Shown here piece after piece: positions 26,257 through 38,100 of a DNA stretch of 64,000 nucleotides. Origin of the DNA: Saprospiraceae bacterium. GTDB taxonomy: Bacteria; Bacteroidota; Bacteroidia; Chitinophagales; Saprospiraceae. The position numbers and the translations under genes were made by a program. Numbering within the stretch: position 1 is the first letter of the stretch; each line of letters begins with the position of its first letter. The stretch lies in the NCBI GenBank assembly GCA_022841745.1, contig JALHQW010000018.1, forward strand, positions 65,987 through 129,986, in the 5' to 3' direction. The notes below the pieces were generated by a model that was given only the letters and a program-made list of their open reading frames with translations, searched no databases and was not told the DNA's origin.

Positions 26257-28986
26257 ATGAAAAAAACACTACTATTCAGTTTCCTTCTGACATTCCTTAC
26301 AGGCTACGGCATCGCTCAATGTGGCGTGAACGAAGTTGAAATCAGGGTAGAAATTGCGACCGACCCTTATGGAAACGAAACTTATTGGACCTTGACCGAT
26401 TTAGCAGGCACCATTGTCATGCAAGGTGGCCAAGGTGGAGTTTACCAAAACAACGCCAACTACTCAGACAGCAGCTGTGTGCTTGCTGATGGTTGCTATT
26501 TCTTTGAGATTTATGATACCTACGGAGACGGCATTTTTGCTCCCAACGGGTACCAGCTTTATGTGGACGAAATCCTTGTTTCCAGTGGGGCTGATGACAT
26601 TGGTAATTACGCTGCTGTAGTTGCAAGTTGTCCGGATGCCTGTAACATGACACTGAATGCACTGAATGATTTTCAAGCGCATATCAACGGAACAGTCCCG
26701 CTTACCGCCAGTGAACTTACATTGATAAGAAATACCTTCGTTCAATTCCCGGAATGTCTCGCCGAAAATGAGTCTATGATATTGCTTGGCAAAACGGTGG
26801 TTGAAGCTTATGATAATCAGATAGGGCCACTTTTCACAACCCCCAACACCGTAAACGGCTTTTCCAAAAACCCCGCAAACGCTCCCGGCTTGGAACTGGA
26901 ACGGGCAATGCTTGCGCTTCAGCAAGGAATATTTGACCAAGTATTCACCCCAGCGGTTTACGCAGCTTATCCGCAGCATATCAATGGTTGGAAGTTCAAT
27001 TCGTGCAGCGCTTTCCCCGGAAATATTGCCCCGCCTTCTGATTCATCCACTAGCCATTCGGTGCTGATACGTGCCAATTTTGAAGACCCGGATGGGATGA
27101 ACCCCTACTACGATATTAACCAAGACAGAATGACTCACGCCCTTCGACCTACCGGCCTGTACTTAGCTCCCGGAAGCATCGCCACGATTACCATGCCGGA
27201 TAGCTTGGTGGGCCAAGACTATTGGGTCAGGGTGGGTTCACATGACTGGGACTTGACCGATAGAACACATTTCAGGCGGTTGGACAGGATTTCGAAGAGG
27301 TTCCCCATCAATTCAACGACCCTAAAAGTTTACAATCCACTAGGCGGAGCGATTTCGGTGCTTGTCCCTTATGGCGCTAACGATGGCATTGTGGAGGTGA
27401 GCGTGAGCAACGGCGTGGAAGCCCCCTTCTTCTCGCTGAAGTCATTCCATGAAACAACGGACTTCGATGCAGAACTGAGCAAGCCTGGGCCTTGGGCTGT
27501 TTTTGAGACCGATAATGTGATGTTTACCATTCCCAAGCATTCCATTGTACCCGGTCAATACGACCTCAAGCAAGCCATGCTCGACTGGGAGACGGCGGTA
27601 CGGGGCGTCAATTCCATACTGGCCCGACAGATTATCCCCGACAAGCACAATATGTACATGATTGCGGATTTGGATATCCGGTTTGGCGCTTATTCCATCG
27701 GTTATCCGATGTCAAACACCCCGTTGAACTATAACAATGTACCCGGCCCAGCTTATTTCATCAATGGCCCAGGGCCTGATGATGAAACCAATTTTCATGA
27801 AACCGGGCATGCCTTGGCAATATCCAAATTCGCAGGCGAGGAGGAAGCCCTGGTCAATTTCCCCTATATCATGGCGATGAATTATGGCCTGAACCAAGAC
27901 TTGAATGAAGCGGTGAATTACAGCTTTGTCCCAAACACATTTGACATAGACAAAACCGCTACCCATAGAATGGTTTCCAATAGTTTTGGTTCAGAAAGAA
28001 ATATTACGAACTCAGTAAATAACGAAGTACGTTACCAGCACAGGGGCTACGGGCATTATTTTGAAATAGTCAATATGCTTGGATGGTGCCCGCTCAGGAA
28101 TTTCTGGAAACAGGAATCCATTGACTTTGAGAACGGCATCAACCATGGCATCAATGACCAGGACATAGACAGCAGGATCATCAGAATGTCCGTTGGCGCA
28201 CAAGCAGACCTGCGCCCCTTGTTCCATGTTTTTGGGATAATACCAGCGGATTCCAGTGCGGTACAAGCAGCTTTGACCCAATCCGGTGTGCAGCCTTCCC
28301 TCACCATCTACAATAGACTGCAAGCCTATTTTGACCTGATTCCGGAAGACAACACGGCGTTCGTCAATTACGCCTTGTCCGTTTATCCAAACCTATACAC
28401 GGATGGCCCAAATGAAGCCCCAGAATACGGGGTAGGATGGCATTACCTTAAATCATTGACCTACGATGCAGCCGAAGCCCAGGCCCGGACTGCCATCCTT
28501 CAATCCATCATAGACCGCTATTTCCCCAATGGTGCCCCTACGGACAATGGAACGCCTGACGTTTGCTGTCTGCTGGACACCATGAACGTCAACCTTGTAA
28601 ATGAAGAGGTCTTCGTGACGGGCGGCGTGGAACCCTATGATGTTTCCATTGACATCACTGGAAATGGCACATTCGTAACTGTGGTGGATTATGATGGATG
28701 CGTATCCACTTCCCAATTCAACATCAATGGTTTGACTGAAAAAGCCGAGGGTGGGATTAGCATCTATCCCAATCCTGCTTCGACAGTCCTCTATATTAAT
28801 TTGTCAGAAAGCAGTGACCAAATCGAGCATTTACAATTGGTTTCCATGAATGGGCAGGTATTAAATGCTTATCGAAAAGCTGACCAATTGATAGATATAT
28901 CCACGCTTAGTGAAGGGGTGTATATACTGAGAATCGAATTGGCGAGTGGTCAACAAATCAATAAGCGGGTTTTGATTTTGAGGTAG
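26257..28986 (+). CDS. Secreted M60-like zinc peptidase with T9SS tail
   Basis: A 909-residue exported protein. The signal peptide ends YGIAQC. A Cys-containing beta module (about 22-125, FEIYDTYGDGIF) typical of Bacteroidota surface proteins follows. The M60/enhancin-like region spans about 260-760 and includes the zinc motif HETGH at 514-518 with downstream acidic residues (GEEEALVNF). The C-terminus is a T9SS sorting domain from YPNPAS (about 836). M60 peptidases cleave mucin-type glycoproteins, so this protein probably degrades host or environmental glycoproteins after T9SS export. Family is well supported; substrate is inferred. Confidence 0.85.
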   Translation: MKKTLLFSFLLTFLTGYGIAQCGVNEVEIRVEIATDPYGNETYWTLTDLAGTIVMQGGQGGVYQNNANYSDSSCVLADGCYFFEIYDTYGDGIFAPNGYQLYVDEILVSSGADDIGNYAAVVASCPDACNMTLNALNDFQAHINGTVPLTASELTLIRNTFVQFPECLAENESMILLGKTVVEAYDNQIGPLFTTPNTVNGFSKNPANAPGLELERAMLALQQGIFDQVFTPAVYAAYPQHINGWKFNSCSAFPGNIAPPSDSSTSHSVLIRANFEDPDGMNPYYDINQDRMTHALRPTGLYLAPGSIATITMPDSLVGQDYWVRVGSHDWDLTDRTHFRRLDRISKRFPINSTTLKVYNPLGGAISVLVPYGANDGIVEVSVSNGVEAPFFSLKSFHETTDFDAELSKPGPWAVFETDNVMFTIPKHSIVPGQYDLKQAMLDWETAVRGVNSILARQIIPDKHNMYMIADLDIRFGAYSIGYPMSNTPLNYNNVPGPAYFINGPGPDDETNFHETGHALAISKFAGEEEALVNFPYIMAMNYGLNQDLNEAVNYSFVPNTFDIDKTATHRMVSNSFGSERNITNSVNNEVRYQHRGYGHYFEIVNMLGWCPLRNFWKQESIDFENGINHGINDQDIDSRIIRMSVGAQADLRPLFHVFGIIPADSSAVQAALTQSGVQPSLTIYNRLQAYFDLIPEDNTAFVNYALSVYPNLYTDGPNEAPEYGVGWHYLKSLTYDAAEAQARTAILQSIIDRYFPNGAPTDNGTPDVCCLLDTMNVNLVNEEVFVTGGVEPYDVSIDITGNGTFVTVVDYDGCVSTSQFNINGLTEKAEGGISIYPNPASTVLYINLSESSDQIEHLQLVSMNGQVLNAYRKADQLIDISTLSEGVYILRIELASGQQINKRVLILR

Positions 28987-29005
28987 GGATGGCCAACAAA
29001 GCTAC

Positions 29006-29054
29006 ATAAGACCTGGGTAAAAATTTTCATAAAAGATTGATAACCAGGCCTTAT
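29006..29054 (+). terminator. Possible terminator hairpin after the M60 gene
   Basis: ATAAGACCTGGGTA pairs imperfectly with TAACCAGGCCTTAT over a 22-nt loop, 20 nt after the stop codon. The following T run is short, so termination is uncertain. Confidence 0.4.
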
Positions 29055-29180
29055 TGAAAGATTAGCAGGAGCAACGGGTGTAGCGCCCTCTCGCAAAGAG
29101 GCTGCTTAAAATCTTATTCCAAATCATTACCTTAAAAACCTGATGTTGTTATACTTAATGAATAAAAAAATCACCAACTG

Positions 29181-29954
29181 ATGTTAAAACCAGAAAATTA
29201 TGAAAAGTATTCAACCAAGCTTTGTAACGAACTACAGAAGCATCAGGTTGTATTTAGAGAAAAATTCAATATTGATGCTTATGACAATTGGTTTTACAAT
29301 CAAGCAAGTGAAATCCTAAGATTATACAACGATAACGAAGAAATTTTCTTTCGCTATATACCCATAGGAACATTTTACCAAAAATCAAATACTTGGATGT
29401 GGGTTTGGGAAAACGATGAAGCGCTTGAACCAAGGCGATACATGACTCTAAAAATAAGAGAAATTGGCCTGGAAAGAAATTATGAAAAACTGGTAAACGG
29501 CTATTTTGAAGGTGATGAATACACGGGATGGGAATTGACAGGAATCTCCTTCAAAACCTTAGGTGGCATTGGAGCTTATCAAGTTACATCTGGTCAACTT
29601 GAAAAGTATATGATTATAACCGAGCTTATATCTAAAGAAGATGCAGAAAAAATAGAAAGCAAGCTAATTCAATGTGAATCACACGAAGGAAAATTCAGAA
29701 AGGCATTTATATGTCAGCATCTTTGCAATGGAACTAATTTAGGTTTCGAAGAAGCCTTCGAAACATCATTTGGGATGGAATTAGAGGAAGATGATGATTT
29801 CCAAGCATGGTGTTCCGATTGTGAACTAGAGCGATTGAAAACTGATGGCTGGAATGATGAGTCAATGGAATTTGCAAAGATTAAGCTGGTTTGTGAAATA
29901 TGCTATTTTGAAATTAAAAAAGCTAATAAAAAAGATGATATTGACAAAGCATAA
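29181..29954 (+). CDS. DUF6882-like protein with Cys-rich C-terminal domain
   Basis: A 257-residue soluble protein. The N-terminal part (about 20-130) resembles DUF6882: an aromatic-rich fold with SNTWMWVWENDEALEPRR. The C-terminal part (about 172-245) has CQHLCNG, then CSDCE and CEIC, a spacing that suggests a zinc-binding knuckle. Comparable domains occur near polymorphic-toxin immunity genes, but no toxin gene is adjacent here. It is AT-rich, stands alone and is flanked by repeats, consistent with accessory DNA. Function is unknown. Confidence 0.6.
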   Translation: MLKPENYEKYSTKLCNELQKHQVVFREKFNIDAYDNWFYNQASEILRLYNDNEEIFFRYIPIGTFYQKSNTWMWVWENDEALEPRRYMTLKIREIGLERNYEKLVNGYFEGDEYTGWELTGISFKTLGGIGAYQVTSGQLEKYMIITELISKEDAEKIESKLIQCESHEGKFRKAFICQHLCNGTNLGFEEAFETSFGMELEEDDDFQAWCSDCELERLKTDGWNDESMEFAKIKLVCEICYFEIKKANKKDDIDKA

Positions 29955-30006
29955 CATTGTAACAGACATGCACGGTAGCAAGCCAACCTTTCACTAACCA
30001 CAATAC

Positions 30007-30200
30007 CCACCATCCCTTCCAACCAATTTCCGTAAAAATGAATTCTATCAAAAAAATGGTGGGCTGGGCTTGGATTGTTGGGGTCTGTCCTTATTTTTGG
30101 GGCGAAAGAAACAGGCTATGAGAGAACTCAACAAACTTAGGGCGTTCTGGCGAAGGCTGGGATGGTCTGGGGGTTAAAATTGGCTAAGGAGGACGGGTTT
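30007..30200. repeat. Degenerate dispersed repeat, copy C (longest)
   Basis: Covers both the part shared with copy B (AATTTCCGTAAAAATGAAT) and the part shared with copy A (CTTATTTTTGGGGCGAAAGA). Copy C may therefore be closest to the full element. Confidence 0.6.
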
Positions 30201-30244
30201 CGTGTTAACTTAGTCGTTTGTGTTTGGAGGATATTGGTGACTTT

Positions 30245-30297
30245 CCCGAAAACGAATAAGTAAAGACGAAATTCGTCTTTACTTATTCGTTTTCGGG
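30245..30297. repeat. Perfect 53-bp palindrome
   Basis: Two 26-bp arms (starting CCCGAAAACGAATAAGTAAA) are exact complements around a single central base. No T run follows, so it is not a standard terminator. Confidence 0.9.
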
Positions 30298-30600
30298 AGT
30301 GCCGTAGTTAGCGGCAACAATAAAAGTGTAACATAAAAACGAACAAAACTGCTTTTGTTAAAGTTATATTTTAATGCAATTACGTTCGATTTGAAGAGCG
30401 TTGTTAATTTTGTTTTTGCTTACCCAGCACAGTACATGTGCATAACACCGTGCGAAATAGTCATTTCCTGATGCCAATCTGGGAAAGGTAGATTAGTGTG
30501 CTTAGTGGAGGGCCTATTGGCATCTTTTTCTAACGTATCAAAGCATTATAGCGTTGATAGTTCAAACTTATTCTTTAATTTTAAACCAAAATCAGTTACC

Positions 30601-30792
30601 ATGAAAAAATCAATTTTTTTCGTCGCACTGTCGTTCTTGCTTGTCCTGTCCTGTAAAAAGGACAGTTTGCTGGAGAACGTACAACAACATTCAGCGTCCA
30701 CAGCGGGAGGCATGGACGCCGGTTTGGCCGAAGTTACCGAGCGGGAAGGGCTGAACGACTATGCCCTCACTACTAGCGGAGTTACCTACCCC
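30601..30792 (+). pseudogene. Truncated lipoprotein gene (5' end only)
   Basis: The ATG at 30601 starts a lipoprotein signal MKKSIFFVALSFLLVLSC (Cys18) and about 45 further residues of normal composition. Coding character ends at codon 64, exactly where a CGCTGGTTCAAG palindrome begins. The frame then runs through repeat DNA to a stop at 30904. The remainder of the gene is not found in the window. Confidence 0.65.
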
Positions 30793-30793
30793 C

Positions 30794-30880
30794 GCTGGTT
30801 CAAGTCTCCGGACTTGAACCTTCTATCAGCACGTCACCCCGCTGGTTCAAGTCCCCGCTGGCACCAAGTCTTCCCACCTT
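30794..30880. repeat. Partial copies of the 120-bp palindromic element
   Basis: The first 42 bp of the element (30794-30835) and a shorter scrambled piece with GCTGGTTCAAG follow the truncated lipoprotein gene. Confidence 0.75.
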
Positions 30881-30882
30881 AC

Positions 30883-31002
30883 GCTGGTTCAAGTCTCCGG
30901 ACTTGAACCTTCTATCAGCACGTCTCTGACGTGCGTAATTACGAACTTGCGCATGTCGGAGACATGCAAATACTGGATTCAAGTCCGGAGACTTGAACCA
31001 GC
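30883..31002. repeat. 120-bp palindromic element, full copy 1
   Basis: Terminal inverted repeats of about 25 bp start GCTGGTTCAAGTC; each terminus is itself a palindrome with TCCG at its centre. The interior holds two more short palindromes, CACGTC TCT GACGTG and GCATGTC GGA GACATGC. A duplicated right end lies at 31007-31052. Confidence 0.85.
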
Positions 31003-31088
31003 TTGGGACATGCAAATACTGGATTCAAGTCCGGAGACTTGAACCAGCTTGGTAAAAATGGCCTGGGGGACTATTGTTCTTCGACCCC

Positions 31089-31208
31089 GCTGGTTCAAGT
31101 CTCCGGACTTGAACCTTCTATCAGCACGTCTCTGACGTGCGTAATCACGAACTTGCGCATGTCGGAGACATGCAAATACCGGATTCAAGTCCGGAGACTT
31201 GAACCAGC
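31089..31208. repeat. 120-bp palindromic element, full copy 2
   Basis: Nearly identical to the copy at 30883 (only a few base differences in the interior). It abuts the truncated minus-strand gene at 31212. It is MITE-like in size and structure, with no coding capacity. Confidence 0.85.
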
Positions 31209-31211
31209 TTG

Positions 31212-31469
31212 GTAGGTGTTGAACAGGTTGTCAACCAGTGTTTTTGCCTGGGCGTAGTTCCCTGCTTGCATGGCATCGTCAGCTTGGATAAAGGTGGACA
31301 CCGCCGCTATGGAGTGCGCACTGAATGCGGCTTGACCGCCATAGCAGTCGAAGAATTCCTGCAAGGTAGTGGCATCGCAAACCCGATTTTGGGCAGGGGA
31401 GGCAAATGGCAGGGTTAGGAGGCAAAGGCATTGAAGGAGGAAAGCCCGAAAGGAGAAATTGATTTTCAT
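31212..31469 (-). pseudogene. Truncated exported protein gene (5' end only)
   Basis: The ATG at 31469 starts a signal peptide ending PFASPAQ, then about 58 residues of a helical mature part (QAGNYAQAKTLVDNLFNTY). Coding character ends at codon 86, where the frame enters the 120-bp element and stops inside it. Together with the fragment at 30601, two different genes are cut at opposite ends of the same repeat cluster. Confidence 0.65.
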
Positions 31470-31534
31470 GGTTTGATTTTTATTGGGTTAAAGTTAATGC
31501 CTTAAATGAACCCCAATAGCTGCAAACATCGAAA

Positions 31535-32149
31535 TCAATGCAATTTCGTCCCAATCAAATTCAAGAACTCCGTCCTCGTCTCCACTTTCTCGAACTGACC
31601 ACGGAAGGCAGAGGTGGTGGTAAAGGAGTTCTGCTTCTGCACGCCCCGCATCATCATGCACATGTGGTTGGCCTCAATGACCACAGCCACACCTTGGGGC
31701 TTTAGGGTGTTGTTGATGGCGTTCAGGATGTCGAGGGTGAGGCGCTCCTGTACCTGTAGGCGGCGGGCGAAGACGTCCACGATACGGGGTAGCTTGCTCA
31801 GGCCGACGATATAGCCATTGGGGATATAGGCGATATGGGCCTTGCCCACGAACGGCAGCATGTGGTGCTCGCAAAGGGAGTACATTTCGATGTCCTTCAC
31901 GATGACCATCTCGTTGTATTCTTCCTTGAACATGGCCGAGCGCAGGATGGCCTCGGCGTCCATCGAATAACCGGAAGTGAGGAACTGCATGGCCTTGGCC
32001 GCCCGCTCCGGGGTTTTGAGCAGGCCATCCCGGTAGGAATCTTCGCCCAATCCCTCGATGATATTTCTATAGTTGTCGCTGAGTTTGTCGGTCAAGTGCT
32101 TGTTGTAGTTCTCTTCTTTATGGTAGGACATTTCGAGTGTTTTTGACAT
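31535..32149 (-). CDS. folE: GTP cyclohydrolase I (type IA)
   Basis: A 204-residue enzyme that converts GTP to 7,8-dihydroneopterin triphosphate, the first step of folate/pterin synthesis. Zinc ligands are visible: Cys93 and His96 in LCEHHMLPF and Cys164 in NHMCMMMRG. Other signatures are [18 protein letters not shown] and RLQVQERLT. The ATG at 32149 (MSKTLEM) is preferred over an upstream in-frame extension that looks non-coding. It is monocistronic, and a large palindrome lies upstream. Confidence 0.95.
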   Translation of the reverse strand: MSKTLEMSYHKEENYNKHLTDKLSDNYRNIIEGLGEDSYRDGLLKTPERAAKAMQFLTSGYSMDAEAILRSAMFKEEYNEMVIVKDIEMYSLCEHHMLPFVGKAHIAYIPNGYIVGLSKLPRIVDVFARRLQVQERLTLDILNAINNTLKPQGVAVVIEANHMCMMMRGVQKQNSFTTTSAFRGQFEKVETRTEFLNLIGTKLH

Positions 32150-35100
32150 TTTCTGGTCAGTTTTACGGGTGAATATAGGTTGGAAACGGGAAGAAAACAC
32201 CCCTCGAAGTTTTTTGTTCCGGGAATTGGTGGAAAGCGAAGGTGTTGGTTCATTTTTGCGGGGCGAATATTTTGCGCTTTGCTGACTATAATGCATTGTA
32301 TTGATGACTACCAAACGTAGTTTTTAGATACATTCCGGCAAGTTGATTTATGGGGAAAGGTGCTGAGTAGGCTGTTAGCGGCTGCGCTGCCGAAGCGGAC
32401 TTCGGCAGTACGGCAGTGCCGCCGACCGTACTGCCGAAGTCCGCTTCGGCAGCGCAGATTTTAACGGTTTTGCAGACAGTTTTTAGGAAATTTGCAAACT
32501 GATTGTAAGCCGTTGTTTTGCATTTAGTTCTCATCACTACAATCCGTTAAGGTCAGAAAAATTCGTTTATTTTAACAAAACTTAGTTCAGCATTCGAAGC
32601 CCATCTATCATGCAAATCAACCACAACGGCCAAGTGTTACCCGCCGATGCACCGATTTTCACGGCCCAAAACCGCTCCTTCCGCTATGGCGACGGGCTGT
32701 TCGAGAGCATTCGGGCATTTGATGGCAAGCTGCCGTTCTTCCAATACCATTGGCAGCGCTTGATGGCTGGGCTGGGCTGCCTTGGCATCGAAAAGCCACC
32801 CCACTACTCCCCCGATTTTTTCCAAAACGAAATTGCCAAACTCACCAACAACCGTGGCAACTGGCGCATCCGGCTGACTGTTTGGCGCAGCGGTGGCGGC
32901 TTTTATACGCCTGAAACCAACCAGCCTGAATTTTTGATAGAGGCGGTTCCGCTTGGGGAAAAGTCAGGCGGTGACTTGGAGTCACCGCTTGACTTGGGGC
33001 ACAAACTCAACCCAATCGGATTGAGCGTCGGTATTTGGCTTGGTGTTACGCTCCCTTGTGCGAAGTCAGGCGGTGACTTGAAGTCACCTCCTGACTTGTG
33101 GCAACAGCTCCCAGTTTGTGCGAAGTCAGGCGGTGACTCCAAGTCACCTCCTGACTTGTGGCAACAGCTCCCAGTTTGTGCGAAGTCAGGCGGTGACTCT
33201 AAGTCACCTCCTGACTTGTGGCAACAGCTCCCAGTTTGTGCGAAGTCAGGCGGTGACTTGAAGTCACCGCCTGACTTGGGGCATTCCCCAATTTCCAATT
33301 TTAAACTCACCTCTGCCCTACCCTACGTCCTCGCCGCCCAATGCAAACAGGCCAACGGTCACGACGATTGCCTATTGCTCAACACCGCTGGACGTTTGGC
33401 TTGCGCTACCAGCGCCAATATTTTTTGGGTAAAAAATGGCAAACTCTTTACCCCACCACTCTCGGAAGGCTGCGTGGCGGGTACGATGCGGGCAGTCTTA
33501 TTTGATATTGCGAAAGCGATGAAAATAAAGGTTCAGGAAAAAAAGGGGAAGCTTGCCGACTTGGCTGAGGCTGAGGAGGTTTTTCTGACGAATGCGATTC
33601 AGGGCATTAGGTGGGTGAAGGAAATACAAGGCACGGAGCAACGATATGGCCATGAATTGGCGGAAAGAATGGTAGCAGCCTTGAACGAAAAAATGGCAGG
33701 ATTAATCACTTTCTGATAAAATTTGTAATTCCATGCTTTGTCCTATTAAAGCGCTTTTGTCATCGCCGAAGGCGACCTGCGACATCACGAGGGCATACCC
33801 GCATGACGCCGCAGGTCGCCTTCGGCGATGACAAAAGCGACAAACTAATCAGGCGCAGTTTTTATAAAAAAGCACTTTAGCAGGATTTAACATGCTCTGA
33901 AAAATCGTACATCTATGTAGTGCCAAAACAGCAAAATGGCCGGATGATTACAAATCACCCGGCCATTCCCTTTTTTTAATCATCAAACCTTTCCGCCCGG
34001 GACTCCCACTGGGCCGGAGAGCGCCAAAGGGCCGACAGCAGCAGTTCCCGCATGAAGAGGAACTCCTTCGGTAGTCGGTCGTACATGGTGGCAAAAAGCT
34101 CCTCGTGGGCGAGGATTTCCTTTTTCCAAAGCTCCCGGTCCACGGCCATGATTTTCTTGTACTCTTCCTTTGGGTAGTACTCCATGCCCGTCCAGTCAAT
34201 ATCACGGTGGCGGGGCATCCAGCCGATGGGGCTTTCGACGGCACCTGCACGGCCACGCACCCGCTCCACAATCCATTTCAGCACCCGCATGTTTTCGCCG
34301 AAGCCCGGCCAAGCGAAGCTGCCGTCTTGGTTCTTGCGGAACCAGTTGACCCCAAAGATGCGAGGGGCGTTGGGCAATGGTCGGCCAAATTGCAGCCAGT
34401 GGTTGAAATAGTCGGCCACGTTGTAACCCATGAAGGGGAGCATGGCGAAGGGGTCACGGCGTACTTTGCCCAATTCACCAAAGGCGGCAGCGGTCATCTC
34501 AGACCCCATTGTGGCAGCCAAATAGACGCCAAAATTCCAGTTAAAGGATTGATAAACGAGCGGCACCACCGTGCTGCGGCGGCCACCGAAAACGAAAGCC
34601 CGAACCGCCACGCCTTGTGGGTTGTCCCATTCTGGGTCAATGACGGGGTTCTGGTTGGCGGGAGCAGTGAAGCGGCTGTTGGGGTGGGCAGCGGGTTTAC
34701 CGCTTTCCGGATCATGGATTTGGCCTTGCCAGTTGGTCAGGTTTTTGGGCACTTCCTTGGACATGCCTTCCCACCATACATCACCATCCTCGGTAACTGC
34801 CACGTTCGTGAAGATGGTGTTCTTCTCGATGGAAATCATGGCATTGGGGTTGGTGTGGTAGTTGGTGCCCGGTGCCACGCCGAAGTAGCCCGCCTCAGGG
34901 TTGATGGCATAAAGGCGGCCCTCCTCCCCTTCTTTTATCCAGGCAATATCGTCGCCAATGGTCGTAACCTTCCAACCGCCCATTGATTTGGGCGGTATGA
35001 GCATGGCGAAGTTCGTTTTGCCACAAGCAGATGGAAAGGCGGCTGCCAGGTAGGTCTTTTCACCTTTGGGGTCTTCAACGCCCAATATGAGCATATGCTC

Positions 35101-38100
35101 GGCAAGCCAGTTTTCCTCCCTTGCCATCGTGCTGGCAATGCGCAATGCAAAGCATTTTTTGCCCAGCAGGGCGTTGCCGCCATAACCGCTGCCATAGCTG
35201 ACGATGAGGCGATCTTCTGGAAAATGGACGATGTATTTGTCCTTGATGTCGGGGGCACAGGGCCATTTAACGTCTTGCTCGTCAGGACTGAGCGGTTTGC
35301 CGACGGAGTGTACGCATTTCACATACTCGCCCGTTTCACCGAGCAATTCGAGCGCCTTGACGCCCATGCGGGTCATGATTTTCATGTTCACAACCACATA
35401 CTCGGAATCGGTGAGCTGCACGCCAAGGCGGCTAAGCGGTGAGCCGAGCGGCCCCATGCAAAACGGGATGACGTAGAGGGTACGCCCCTTCATACAACCT
35501 TTGAGCATGGTTGTTAATTGGGCCTTCATTTCCTTGGGGTCCACCCAATAGTTGGTGGGACCTGCGTCTTCCTTCAAACGGGAACAGATAAAGGTGCGGT
35601 CTTCTACACGGGCCACGTCGCTGGGGTCGGAAAAGCAGGCGAAGCTGTTCGGTCGCTTCTCTGGGTTCAAGCGGATGAAGGTCCCCTTTTCGACCAACTT
35701 ATTGCAGAGCACATCGTATTCGGTATCGGAGCCATCGCACCAGTGGACATGGTCTGGTTTCAGGTGGCGGGCCATGTCATTGACCCATTTTTTCAGTTCT
35801 TCGTGGGGGGTATTCGGCTGGTTGTCCAGCAGAAAGTTGGATGAATCAAACATAGTTTACTAATTTGGTTGTTGTTCGAAAATGATGATGGTTAGGATTT
35901 CTCGGTCAGGTCTTATTTAGCTGTGAAGAATTTTGGGGCAAATTTAAGGCGGCATTTTTATTCTACCCCACTAAATCAGAATTGATATTGGATTGGATGT
36001 AATTTGAAGACTGTCAAAAGTCGTTTATTTGCCGTTGAATTAGCGGTAGCCAACAATTTAACAATCAAAGCTCCCGACAATCAAGCCAACCGTCAATTCG
36101 TTTAAACCTAAATTTGGTCATGACCATGCGATATACCATATTTTCATTCCTTGCCATCTTGTGCTTTGCTGCTTGCAGCAATTTCGAAACCATTGAGAAC
36201 AAAGACGAGAGCGGCAAACTGGTGGAACAATACACCATCAACAAGCAAACTAAAAAGAAAGAAGGGGCATTCTTTGCTTTTTACCCAAATGGCCAAAAAA
36301 GGGAAGAAAGCTTCTACATCAACGACAGCCTGCACGGTGAGCGCAAGTTCTACCATGAAAACGGGCAGTTGGAGAGCATCACCACCCTTGCCAACGGCAT
36401 GTACGAGGGCAAGTACCAGAAGTTCAACGAACAAGGAAAGTTGACCAACGAAGGCCAATACATCAACAATGAAATGTCGGGTACCTGGAAGCGCTGGTAC
36501 GACACGGGCGAACTGCAAGAAGAAGTCACGTTTGCTGCCAACCTGGAGAACGGCCCCTTCAAGGAATACCATAAAAATGGCAAACTAAAGGCCGAGGGCA
36601 CTTACCTCGAAGGCGACAACGAACAGGGCGAGCTCAAGGAGTACGACGAGAATGGCGAACTGTTCAAGCGGATGTACTGCGAGTTCGGCGTCTGCGTGGA
36701 TGCCTGGACCAAAGAGAAAGGCGATGTGGCTATTGATACCGCACGGGTTAAGAACTTGGCAGAATTGAAAAGGAGGGCGCAGTAAAGGTTATTGTGGCCA
36801 GTAATCATTGTATTTGAAACAATTTTTGATGAAAATAAAACTAACCAATCTGTTGATTATCAGCGTTTTGGCAATCAATGCACACGCTCAAATCGTCGGG
36901 GGCAATAGTGCCTTTGAGTTCATCACCCTACCAGCCTCGGCCCGTCTGACGGGGCTTGGCGGCCACCAAATCACCGTGCAGGACGATGATGTGGCCTTTG
37001 CGCTCAGCAATCCCGCTGCGCTGAACCCGCTCATGCACCACCAATTGAGTTTCAACCATAATTTCATGGTATCGGATATTGGCGGCGGCTATTTCGGCTA
37101 TGGCCACCATTTGGACAAAGCCAACCTTACCTTGCATGGCGGTGTTCAGTACCTCAACTATGGCCAGTTCGACGCCACCGACCCAATGGGCAACATAACA
37201 GGTGATTTCAAAGCTGCGGAATACGCCATTACTGTTGGGGCGGGCCGAAAATTGTACGAACGGGTATCCGTCGGGGCGAATCTCCGCTACATTACCTCCC
37301 AATTTGAATCCTACAATGCCAATGGCCTTGCCGCTGATGTTGCCGCCCTTTTCCACGATACGGTACGGCTCGTAAACGTAGCATTCGTCATCAAAAACAT
37401 TGGCGGGCAATTGCAGACCTATACTGAAAACGGCGACCGGGAGCCACTACCGTACGAGGCGCAGTTGGCCGTTTCCAAACGCTTGCGACACCTGCCCTTC
37501 CGCATGACGGCCATTTACCGCTACCTCAACCGCTGGGACATCCGCTATGACGACCCCAATTCGGAAGGGGACACGTTTTTCTTTGGGGAAGACAACTCGG
37601 ACAACGACCGGCCTTTCGTGGACAACCTCTTCCGGCATTTCGTGTTCAATGGCGAGTTTTTGCTGGGCAAAAAAGAGAATTTCCGCATGAGGGTCGGTTA
37701 TAACCATTTGCTCCGCAAAGAAACCGAGGTTCGCAACCTGCGCAGCTTGTCGGGCTTTGCCTTTGGTTTTGGCTTCAAGGTCAAATGGTTTCGGGTGGAC
37801 TTTGGCCGCAGCATCCAGCACCTCGGGGCGGGGAACACCCATTTTTCGATTTCAACCAACTTTAAATAGTATTGCCAAACCCCAGTTTGGCACTCAAGCA
37901 TTCGACCTGTATCAACTATTAACCAGCTGAACTGGGGTTCAGCAGTACGATAAAAAATGGAAAACCTACTCATCGCCGAAGAAAACGGCATCGTCTTAAT
38001 AACCATCAACCGCCCGCAGGCGCTGAATGCACTGAACACTGGAACATTCTCCGATTTGAAACAAGTGTTTGGCGAAGACCTGGCCCACCGCAACGACATC

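Larger units (their letters stand above)
29955..30600. other. Long gene-free stretch with two repeat types
   Basis: It contains repeat copy C (30007-30200) and the perfect palindrome at 30245-30297. The rest (30300-30600) is AT-rich leader DNA before the truncated lipoprotein gene. No ORF with coding character was found. Confidence 0.5.
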